Origin: Propionibacteriaceae bacterium
GTDB lineage: Bacteria; Actinomycetota; Actinomycetes; Propionibacteriales; Propionibacteriaceae
Assembly: GCA_030538175.1 (NCBI GenBank)
Contig: JAUNUL010000015.1
Span: 1 to 8,373, forward strand
Direction of reading: 5' to 3'
Length of the DNA stretch: 8,373 nucleotides
Positions 1 through 5,660 of the stretch are shown here, piece after piece. The notes beneath the pieces were generated by a model. That model saw only the letters and a list, made by a program, of their open reading frames with translations, made no database searches and was not told the origin of the DNA. Position 1 is the stretch's first letter. The number at the start of each line of letters is the position of its first letter. The translations under genes were made by a program, and so were the position numbers.

Positions 1-138
1 GGCGCGCGGGTTGGGTGCTGACCCGGGTGGCGGGGATTCTTTGGTGGCGGACAGGGCCGCAGACCATGCCTGGCCGTCCCAATAGCGATACATGCCCCGC
101 TGTCCACCGGGATCCGGATACCACCCTGCTGCGCTCAC
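1..138 (-). CDS. DUF2510 domain protein, N-terminal part (3' end outside window)
   Basis: An open frame starts at a GTG (138-136) and runs through the left edge, giving 46 visible residues. Residues 5-29 carry the DUF2510 pattern: GWYPDPGG, then RYWDGQAW about ten residues on. This short tryptophan-rich motif is common at the N-terminus of actinobacterial proteins, often before a proline-rich linker and membrane segments; a Pro-rich linker does begin at about residue 36. An AGGA lies 7 bases before the GTG, which supports the start. Only 29 bp separate it from the stop of the upstream PstS-like gene and no terminator is visible, so co-transcription is likely. The molecular function of DUF2510 is unknown and the rest of the protein is outside the window, so no role is assigned. 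The motif match is strong; the exact start is slightly less sure. Confidence 0.82.
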   Translation of the reverse strand, partial: MSAAGWYPDPGGQRGMYRYWDGQAWSAALSATKESPPPGSAPNPRA

Positions 139-167
139 ACAGCCATCCTAGGAAGCGGACAAGTCAT

Positions 168-1316
168 TCAGCCGAGCCGCGCGATGGCGTCTCGGACAGC
201 GGCGCGGGCCGGTTGCGGCAACGGCGTGTACCCCAACTCGCCCAACGTGGCCTGCTGCGGGTCCGAGGCCAGGAAACCGAGGAAGTCCTTGAGCAGGACA
301 GTCTTCGCGCGTGGGCTGAGCCCGTTGGTGCACACGACCTGATAGCTGACGATCTGGATCGGGTACGCCCCGGCAGCCGCGTCGCGCGACTTCGGGGTCA
401 ACCGGACCTGGCCGTCTGTGTCGGTCAGCTCGGCGTTTGCCAGGCCCTTGGCCGCGGAGTCCTCGGTCAATGCGACCGGCCCGGTCCCACTGTCGATCCG
501 GGCGACGGACAGCCCGTTGTCGCGGGCGGCGGAGAACTCCACGTAGCCCAGGGTGTGCGGCGTACCCCGCAACGCCGACAGGACCCCCGCGCGACCCAGC
601 TTTTCGCCGGTGCCGGTCCACTCCTCGCCCACCTTGTCGGTCGGCCACGCGTCATGGTCGGCGAGATAGCGGGTGAGCCCGGTGGCCAGCCCGTTGGCGT
701 CTTCCCGAGCCAGTACGCGGATCTGCGCGTCGGGCAGGGCCGCTCCCGGGTTCAGCGCAGCGAGCGCAGGGTCGTTCCACCGCGTGATCCGCCCGTCGAG
801 GATCTGACCGAGGGCGGGGGCCGACAGGGTGAGCTGTTCGACCCCCGGCAGATTCGCGGCAACGGCAACCGACGTTGCAACCATGGGCAGGCTCACCGCC
901 TCGCCGGCGGTGCAGCGGGCCTTGGCAGCGGTCTGCTGGGCATCGGTGAGGGGGACCTCCGTGCCCGCCCAATCGGCTGTGCCGGCGAGAAAAGCACTGA
1001 CCCCGTCGGTGTTGCTGGCCGCCTCATAGCGGATGGTCGAGCGCTCATCACAGACCTTCATATAGGTCGCGGCAACCTGGTCGATGGCATTGTGTTGGGC
1101 CGTGGAGCCAGCCCCCTTGAGCTCACCACTGGGGCATTTGGTCGGGCCGAAGTCGACCGCGTCCTCATCGGTCAGGCTGGTCTGGGCGGTCCCACACGCG
1201 GTGACCAGGGCAAGACTGATCGTGGCAGCCCCCAGCATCGCCGTGCGTGTGCGCCGCAGGCGCCTCCTCGAACCGGGGTTCGGGCCAGACGATGTGGTGG
1301 GGAAGCGCAGAAACAT
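168..1316 (-). CDS. PstS-like substrate-binding lipoprotein (accessory paralog 2)
   Basis: 382 residues, periplasmic-binding-protein fold of the PstS type, predicted to be anchored outside the membrane. The signal peptide has a long Arg-rich n-region (SRRRLRR, residues 16-22), a hydrophobic core and a lipobox LVTAC with the lipid cysteine at 41. PstS-family landmarks: GAGST (68-72), TRWNDP (178-183), LGYVE (256-260) and SYQVVC (324-329). The phosphate loop is altered: R204-E-D206-A-N208-G209-L210, where canonical PstS has R-x-D-x-S-G-T, and E120 stands where PstS has the ligand aspartate. R204, D206 and G209 remain. Cysteines 61, 89, 135 and 329 could form two disulfides. The ATG at 1316 follows GAGGAG overlapping the stop of the preceding gene, with 8 bp between genes, so translational coupling is likely. 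The ligand may be phosphate bound weakly, another oxyanion, or nothing; a sensor role is only inference. Confidence 0.88.
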   Translation of the reverse strand: MFLRFPTTSSGPNPGSRRRLRRTRTAMLGAATISLALVTACGTAQTSLTDEDAVDFGPTKCPSGELKGAGSTAQHNAIDQVAATYMKVCDERSTIRYEAASNTDGVSAFLAGTADWAGTEVPLTDAQQTAAKARCTAGEAVSLPMVATSVAVAANLPGVEQLTLSAPALGQILDGRITRWNDPALAALNPGAALPDAQIRVLAREDANGLATGLTRYLADHDAWPTDKVGEEWTGTGEKLGRAGVLSALRGTPHTLGYVEFSAARDNGLSVARIDSGTGPVALTEDSAAKGLANAELTDTDGQVRLTPKSRDAAAGAYPIQIVSYQVVCTNGLSPRAKTVLLKDFLGFLASDPQQATLGELGYTPLPQPARAAVRDAIARLG

Positions 1317-1320
1317 CGAA

Positions 1321-1326
1321 CTCCTC
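1321..1326 (-). promoter_or_regulatory. Ribosome binding site GAGGAG overlapping a stop codon
   Basis: GAGGAG lies 4 bases before the ATG at 1316 and overlaps the TGA stop (1325-1327) of the preceding PstS-like gene. It selects the long start with the Arg-rich n-region over an internal ATG at residue 27, and it suggests the two lipoproteins are translated together. Confidence 0.7.
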
Positions 1327-2533
1327 AGTTCAGGGCGGTGGCTGCGGCCCGCACGCGTTCGCGCAGGGTGGAGGGCAGGGGCAAACGGCCGGCGTCGACG
1401 AGTTCATCCTGAACATCGTCAGAGACAAGATAGGTGACCCAGTCCCGTTCGAGAGGGGTCAGGTCCGCCCGCTGCCCTGCGGAGCAGACGACCTGATAGC
1501 TGACGCGCATGAGGGGCCAAGCTCCCGAGCTTGCCTCAGTGGGGGAGGCCAACAACAGGTCGTGGCCCTCACCGCGGGGGGCCAGAGCGGTGATGCCGGC
1601 CTCTGCAGTCGCCTCGGTGAGCTCCAGCGGCTGCTCCAGCAGGAGCCGGAGCTGATGAGGGGTGGCCCGGTCCGGGGTCTGGGTCGCCGTGGGAGTGGGG
1701 CTGGCACTGGGCGAGGACTCACCGGCCCCCGGTTCGTCCGTGGGCGTCGGAGTCGGCGTGGGGGTGGCACCAACGATCGGCTGGGGGAGCTGGGATTGTT
1801 CGACATAGCCGATGCCGTTCGCCGTGGTGGCTACGGCGTCGAAGACCTCCTGGGCGCTCGCTCGGGCCTGGCCGGCGCCGCGCCAGGACGGCGTACCCCC
1901 CACCGGCCACGCGTCGGGAGCCGCACGGTTCAGGTAGTCCCCGACCGCCTGGGTGGCACCCGTGCGGCCGGAGCGGAAAAAGACTTCGATCCGGGCATCG
2001 GGCAGGTTCACCGTGGGGTTGTCGGCGGCGATCTCCGGATCGTTCCAATGGGTGATCACCCCGGAGAAGACTTTCGCCAGCGTGACCGGGCGCAACGACA
2101 AGTCGGTCACGCCGTCGACCCGGAAGACGATCGCGATGGGGTCCGCGGCGACCGGCAGATGCCAGGCGGGGTGGCGCAGGCAACGGGTCTCCGCCTGGCG
2201 GAGGCTCTCGTCGGCCAGCGGCAGATCAGTGGCCGCGATGTGCACGAGGCCGTTCACGAAGCTGGTGGTGCCCCCATCGCGTGCCGAACCGACGGTCAGC
2301 CGGGCACGGTTCTGGCAACCGGTGCTGTAGTCCGTGGCCTGGGCCTCCAACAGTTGCTGGTCAGCCGGCGTGGTCTCGATGAGCAGGTCTCCGGGCGGGC
2401 AGGGGCCGGCGGCGGCCACGGTGGGGGAGGGGGGCGTCGTCGGGGGCTCCGGCTGGGGCGACTGGCAGGCGGTGAGGGCCAGCGCCGTCACGATTACGCC
2501 GGCCGCTGCCCAGGAAAAACGGAACGGCATCAC
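1325..2533 (-). CDS. PstS-like substrate-binding lipoprotein with Pro/Thr-rich insert (accessory paralog 1)
   Basis: 402 residues from a GTG at 2533; an in-frame ATG at 2530 is equally possible and is favoured if the mRNA is leaderless. A short signal peptide ends in lipobox LTAC with the lipid cysteine at 23, followed by a Pro-rich linker (26-40). PstS-family landmarks: ATDLPL (101-106) keeps the ligand aspartate (D103), then THWNDP (161-166), GIGYVE (240-245) and SYQVVC (335-340). The phosphate loop reads R187-S-G189-R-T191-G192-A193, so the aspartate, serine and threonine of R-x-D-x-S-G-T are replaced. The N-terminal GTGAS loop of PstS is also missing. Residues 256-291 form a TPTPTPT-type low-complexity insert that splits the fold. 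Cysteines 45, 73, 118 and 340 match those of the next gene, which supports a shared subfamily. No Shine-Dalgarno is visible and a hairpin covers the start. The fold is secure; the ligand is unknown. Confidence 0.88.
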   Translation of the reverse strand: MMPFRFSWAAAGVIVTALALTACQSPQPEPPTTPPSPTVAAAGPCPPGDLLIETTPADQQLLEAQATDYSTGCQNRARLTVGSARDGGTTSFVNGLVHIAATDLPLADESLRQAETRCLRHPAWHLPVAADPIAIVFRVDGVTDLSLRPVTLAKVFSGVITHWNDPEIAADNPTVNLPDARIEVFFRSGRTGATQAVGDYLNRAAPDAWPVGGTPSWRGAGQARASAQEVFDAVATTANGIGYVEQSQLPQPIVGATPTPTPTPTDEPGAGESSPSASPTPTATQTPDRATPHQLRLLLEQPLELTEATAEAGITALAPRGEGHDLLLASPTEASSGAWPLMRVSYQVVCSAGQRADLTPLERDWVTYLVSDDVQDELVDAGRLPLPSTLRERVRAAATALN

Positions 2534-2561
2534 CCCAGTCTAGAACCGGGATGATGCCGTT
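2523..2561 (-). promoter_or_regulatory. 17-bp hairpin sequestering a start codon; possible attenuator
   Basis: In the minus-strand transcript AACGGCAUCAUCCCGGU pairs with ACUGGGGUGAUGCCGUU over 17 bp, with loop UCUAG. Two of the pairs are G-U wobbles, which become A-C mismatches on the opposite strand, so the fold suits only leftward RNA. The GTG/ATG start of the following PstS-like gene and the GGGG before it lie in the 3' arm. Four bases after the stem comes UUUUU, inside codons 4-6, so it could also act as an intrinsic terminator or attenuator between pstB and the accessory genes. The structure is seen in the sequence; its function is inferred. Confidence 0.72.
2537..2542 (-). promoter_or_regulatory. 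Candidate -10 hexamer TAGACT for a leaderless mRNA
   Basis: TAGACT fits the actinobacterial TAnnnT -10 pattern. It occupies positions -12 to -7 relative to the A of the ATG at 2530, the spacing expected of a leaderless transcript. The gene has no Shine-Dalgarno, which agrees. No convincing -35 element is present at 17-19 bp upstream, so this stays a candidate. Confidence 0.4.
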
Positions 2562-2618
2562 GCGTGGAGTGCTCGCCGAGCGGTGATACGCCCGACGGGG
2601 GGCTGCCTGGTCAGGCCG

Positions 2619-2635
2619 CCGCACGGGTTGTGCGG
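2619..2635 (-). other. Small hairpin just after pstB
   Basis: CCGCAC and GTGCGG form a perfect 6-bp stem with a 5-base loop, beginning about 5 bases after the pstB stop. No T-run follows. It may protect the 3' end of pst mRNA or contribute to termination together with the larger hairpin downstream; chance is not excluded in such GC-rich DNA. Confidence 0.4.
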
Positions 2636-2639
2636 AGGA

Positions 2640-3419
2640 TCAGCCGAAGCGACCGGAGATGTAGTTCTCGGTGTCCTGCTGGGACGGGTTCGAGAAGATC
2701 GTCTCGGTGCGGTCGAACTCGATGAGCTTGCCGGGCTTGCCGGTGCCCTCGATGTTGAAGAAGCCGGTCTTGTCGGAGACGCGAGCGGCCTGCTGCATGT
2801 TGTGGGTCACGATGACCACGGTGTAGTTCTGCTTCAGCTCCTGGATCAGATCCTCGATGGCGAGGGTCGAGATCGGGTCGAGCGCCGAGCAGGGCTCATC
2901 CATCAGCAGGACCTCGGGCTTCACGGCGATGGCGCGCGCGATGCACAGACGCTGCTGCTGGCCACCGGACAGGCCGCCACCCGGGCGGTCGAGGCGGTCC
3001 TTGACCTCTTCCCACAGGTTCGCGCCGCGCAGGGACTGCTCGACGAGATCCTGCTGCTCCGAGCGCGGCATGCGCTTGGAGTTGAGCTTGACGCCGGCGA
3101 GCACGTTGTCGGCGATCGTCATGGTCGGGAAGGGGTTCGGCTGCTGGAAGACCATGCCGACGTGGCGGCGCACGCGCACCGGGTCCACGTTCTTGGCATA
3201 GAGGTTGTGGCCGTCGAGGAGGACCTCGCCCTCGACCCACGCGCCCGGGGTGACCTCGAGCATGCGGTCGAGGCTGCGGAGCACGGTGGACTTGCCACAG
3301 CCGGACGGGCCGATGAACGCGGTGACCGCGTTCGGCTCGATGAGCATGTTGACCTTCTCGACTGCCCGGAACTTCCCGTAGTAGATCGACAGGTCTTTGA
3401 GTTCAAGTTGCTTTCCCAT
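2640..3419 (-). CDS. pstB: PstB, phosphate ABC transporter ATP-binding protein
   Basis: 259 residues, the usual length for PstB. It is the cytoplasmic ATPase that drives phosphate import through PstC and PstA. All ABC motifs are intact: Walker [10 protein letters not shown] (37-45), Q-loop glutamine in VFQQPNPFP (90-98), signature LSGGQQQR (150-157), Walker B LLMDEP (171-176), D-loop SALD (178-181) and switch histidine H206 in VTHNM. The VFQQPNPFP stretch and the C-terminal [10 protein letters not shown] are typical of the phosphate branch of the superfamily. The ATG at 3419 has GGAGAG a few bases before it and lies 18 bp after the pstA stop, consistent with one operon. Nothing is missing or odd in the protein. 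phoU, often next to pstB elsewhere, is not here; the accessory PstS-like genes take that position. Confidence 0.98.
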   Translation of the reverse strand: MGKQLELKDLSIYYGKFRAVEKVNMLIEPNAVTAFIGPSGCGKSTVLRSLDRMLEVTPGAWVEGEVLLDGHNLYAKNVDPVRVRRHVGMVFQQPNPFPTMTIADNVLAGVKLNSKRMPRSEQQDLVEQSLRGANLWEEVKDRLDRPGGGLSGGQQQRLCIARAIAVKPEVLLMDEPCSALDPISTLAIEDLIQELKQNYTVVIVTHNMQQAARVSDKTGFFNIEGTGKPGKLIEFDRTETIFSNPSQQDTENYISGRFG

Positions 3420-3437
3420 ATGTCTCTCCGTCCGGGC

Positions 3438-4538
3438 TTACTTCTTGGTCTTCGGGGCGAATCGTGCGGCGATGAAGCGGCCGATGAGGTTGAGCGCCAT
3501 CACGATGAGGATCAGCACCAGGGCGCCGGTCCACGCGCGAGCATAGTTCGCATCGGGCGCCGTGCCGGGCTGCATGTACTGGTAATAGACGAACACCGGC
3601 AGCGTGGTCATCTGGTTGATCGTGCCGGTGGGCAGCGGGTTGGTCACCATCTGGGTCGCCAACCCGGCGGTCACGAGCAGCGGAGCGGTCTCGCCGATGA
3701 TCCGGGCGATCGCGAGGATCACGCCGGAGACGATGCCGGAGATCGCGGTGGGGATGACCACCTTGAGGATCGTGCGCCACTTGGTGACACCCAGGGCATA
3801 GGAGGCCTCGCGGAGCCCGCGGGGCACCAGACGCAGCACCTCTTCAGCGTTGCGCACGACATAGGGGATCATCAGGATGCACAGCGCGACCGCACCGGCC
3901 AGGCCGGACTTGGTGCCCGGGCCGACGAACAGCACGAACATCGAGAACGCGAACAGACCGGCGACGATCGAGGGGATGCCGGTCATGACGTCCACCAGGA
4001 ACGTGATGCCACGGGCGAGGGCGTTCTTGCCGCCGTACTCGACGAGATAGATCGCGGTGAACAGGCCGATCGGCACCGAGATGAGGGTGGCGATACCGGT
4101 GATGATCAGCGTGCCCCAGATGGCGTGCGAGGCGCCGCCGAGCATGTCGCCATAGACGCCGCTCATCGAGTGGGTGAAATAGGCGCCGTCGAAGCGGCCG
4201 ACACCCCGCTTGATCACCTCGAAGATCAGCGAGACCAACGGGATGATCGCGAGCGCGAAGGCGAGGAAGACGACATACTTTGCGACCCTGTTGGCAGCCT
4301 GTCGGCCACCCTCGACACCGGCGGACGCGGCGTACATCACGATGAGGAAGAGCACGAACGCCAACACGACCAACAGGGCGATGTTGAACGAACCGAAGAT
4401 GCTCAGCAGGGCAGCGCCCACGGCGAGCGCGACGGCGGCAGCCGCGAGCTCCATCCACTTGGGCAACTGGCCGGAGGTCAGGGGGTTCTTGTCGATCCCG
4501 GTCTGGGCGGGCTTGGGATCCTGGATCGTGGTGCTCAT
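3438..4538 (-). CDS. pstA: PstA, phosphate ABC transporter permease
   Basis: 366 residues. It pairs with PstC to form the membrane channel of the phosphate importer. The family core shows hydrophobic segments at about 88-108, 139-165, 178-205, 211-228, 261-292 and 333-358. The cytoplasmic EAA loop that contacts PstB is at about 244-272 (EASYALGVTKWRTILKVVIP). Two extra hydrophobic segments at about 30-48 and 51-72 precede the core, making it longer than the roughly 300-residue enterobacterial protein; such extensions are common in actinobacterial PstA. The start ATG overlaps the pstC stop by 4 bases (ATGA), indicating translational coupling and fixed stoichiometry of the two permeases. The C-terminus is basic (KTKK), consistent with a cytoplasmic end. 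Confidence 0.97.
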   Translation of the reverse strand: MSTTIQDPKPAQTGIDKNPLTSGQLPKWMELAAAAVALAVGAALLSIFGSFNIALLVVLAFVLFLIVMYAASAGVEGGRQAANRVAKYVVFLAFALAIIPLVSLIFEVIKRGVGRFDGAYFTHSMSGVYGDMLGGASHAIWGTLIITGIATLISVPIGLFTAIYLVEYGGKNALARGITFLVDVMTGIPSIVAGLFAFSMFVLFVGPGTKSGLAGAVALCILMIPYVVRNAEEVLRLVPRGLREASYALGVTKWRTILKVVIPTAISGIVSGVILAIARIIGETAPLLVTAGLATQMVTNPLPTGTINQMTTLPVFVYYQYMQPGTAPDANYARAWTGALVLILIVMALNLIGRFIAARFAPKTKK

Positions 4539-5536
4539 GCGCGCTTCTTCTTCCCCTTGGATTCCTCGACCTTGGCCTGCTGCAGGCTCACGATGTAGCG
4601 AGCGAGCATGTTCACGCCGAGGGTGATGGCGAACAGGATCAGACCGGTGGCGATCAGCTGGTTCACGCCGACGGCATACGCCTCCGGGAACGCCAGTGCG
4701 ATGTTGGCCGCGATGGTGTTCGGGTTCTCCGAGGTCAACAGCTTGAAGGTGATGGCAGCACCACCGGAGAGCACCATGGCGACGGCCATGGTCTCACCCA
4801 GGGCACGGCCCAGGCCGAGCATGGAGGCGGACACGACGCCGGAACGACCGAACGGGAAGACGACCTGACGGATCATCTCCCAGCGGGTCGCGCCGAGGGC
4901 CAGGGAGGCCTGCTCCTGCAGCGGCGGGGTCTGCAGGAAGACCTCGCGGGTCAGCGAGGTGATGATCGGCAGAATCATGACGGCGAGCACGATGGCTGCG
5001 GTGAGCATCGTGCGGCCGGTGCCCGAGGCCGGGCCCGCAAACAGCGGAATCCAGCCGAGGTTCGTGGTCATCCAGCCATAGAGCGGCTGAATCGCCGGGG
5101 CGAGGGTGTTGATACCCCACAGGCCGAACACGACCGACGGCACAGCGGCCAGCAGGTCGATGGTGTAGCCGAGGCCCGCGGCGAGCTTGCGGGGGGCGTA
5201 ATGGGAGATGAACAGCGCGATGCCGATGCTGACGGGCACGGCGATGAGCAGTGCCAGCGCCGAAGACCAGAGCGTGCCGAACACGAACGGGGCTACATAG
5301 GGCCAGAAATTCCCGTCGCCATAGGGCAGGGAGCCGGGCTCAGCGGTGAAAGCGGGGAGCGCCTGGAGGATCAAGAAGAGGGCGACCAGGCCGAGGATGA
5401 CGAAGATCATGATGCCGGAGCCCAGCGACAGGCCCTTGAAGACCTTGTCACCGACCTCACGGGCATTCGCCGTCAGTCCGAAGGCCTCGGCCGACTCATC
5501 CTCGACCTGCGGAGCCCGTGTGGGTGCAGTCGTCAC
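4535..5536 (-). CDS. pstC: PstC, phosphate ABC transporter permease
   Basis: 333 residues from the GTG at 5536. It is the second permease subunit of the phosphate importer. The N-terminus is about 30 residues of soluble sequence, then a first membrane segment at about 40-62 and further segments through the C-terminus. The EAA loop for PstB contact lies at about 208-236 (EQASLALGATRWEMIRQVVFP), followed by the PstC-typical GLGRALGETMAV. A TTG at 5551 would add five residues, but it lacks a Shine-Dalgarno, whereas GGAG lies 9 bases before the GTG; I therefore prefer the GTG. The gene ends in a Lys-rich tail and overlaps pstA by 4 bp. It is separated from pstS by a 124-bp gap containing two hairpins, so its expression may be lower than that of pstS. 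Confidence 0.96.
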   Translation of the reverse strand: MTTAPTRAPQVEDESAEAFGLTANAREVGDKVFKGLSLGSGIMIFVILGLVALFLILQALPAFTAEPGSLPYGDGNFWPYVAPFVFGTLWSSALALLIAVPVSIGIALFISHYAPRKLAAGLGYTIDLLAAVPSVVFGLWGINTLAPAIQPLYGWMTTNLGWIPLFAGPASGTGRTMLTAAIVLAVMILPIITSLTREVFLQTPPLQEQASLALGATRWEMIRQVVFPFGRSGVVSASMLGLGRALGETMAVAMVLSGGAAITFKLLTSENPNTIAANIALAFPEAYAVGVNQLIATGLILFAITLGVNMLARYIVSLQQAKVEESKGKKKRA

Positions 5537-5545
5537 GATGGGAGT

Positions 5546-5549
5546 CTCC
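5546..5549 (-). promoter_or_regulatory. Ribosome binding site deciding the pstC start
   Basis: GGAG lies 9 bases upstream of the GTG at 5536 but falls inside the reading frame if the TTG at 5551 is used. No comparable purine motif precedes the TTG, so this site favours the shorter 333-residue PstC. Confidence 0.6.
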
Positions 5550-5590
5550 AATACTTGCGGAAAAGAGGAGCATTGCGTTCAAAATGCCGG

Positions 5591-5623
5591 AACGCCCGCC
5601 CCGCGAGGAGCAGGGCGAGCGTT
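5591..5623 (-). terminator. Attenuator or processing hairpin between pstS and pstC
   Basis: In the leftward transcript AACGCUCGCCCUGC pairs with GCGGGGCGGGCGUU over 14 bp with loop UCCUC. Two pairs are U-G wobbles that become mismatches on the opposite strand, so the fold is specific to leftward RNA. A short UUUU follows seven bases after the stem. A strong hairpin after a binding-protein gene commonly lets the cell make more binding protein than permease, by partial termination or by protecting the pstS mRNA end. Which applies here is inferred, not shown. Confidence 0.68.
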
Positions 5624-5636
5624 GCCGAGCAGAGGT

Positions 5637-5654
5637 CCAGAGCCGAGACTCTGG
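5637..5654 (-). other. Small hairpin directly after pstS
   Basis: CCAGAG and CTCTGG form a 6-bp perfect stem with a 6-base loop, starting 6 bases after the pstS stop. It lies before the larger hairpin in the transcript, and together they could shield the pstS 3' end from exonucleases. On its own it is weak evidence. Confidence 0.42.
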
Positions 5655-5660
5655 GGCTGA

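Noticed and set aside
15..1412. A 465-codon plus-strand open frame
   Set aside because: It is antisense to the second PstS-like gene and the DUF2510 start, with Arg/Gly-rich composition and no recognisable domain.
1247..2554. A 435-codon plus-strand open frame
   Set aside because: It is antisense to the first PstS-like gene, which has a signal peptide and family motifs; the plus frame has none.
2562..2618. A second PHO box or full promoter between pstB and the first accessory gene
   Set aside because: No 11-bp direct repeat and no recognisable -35 were found; only the TAGACT hexamer nearer the start merits mention.
2583..4598. A 671-codon open frame on the plus strand
   Set aside because: It lies antisense to pstB and pstA. 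Its His/Asp/Arg/Gly-rich composition is the usual mirror of GC-rich coding DNA, and the minus-strand proteins are unmistakable families.
5537..5551. A TTG start for pstC five codons upstream
   Set aside because: No Shine-Dalgarno precedes the TTG, while GGAG is suitably placed for the GTG at 5536. It is not excluded.
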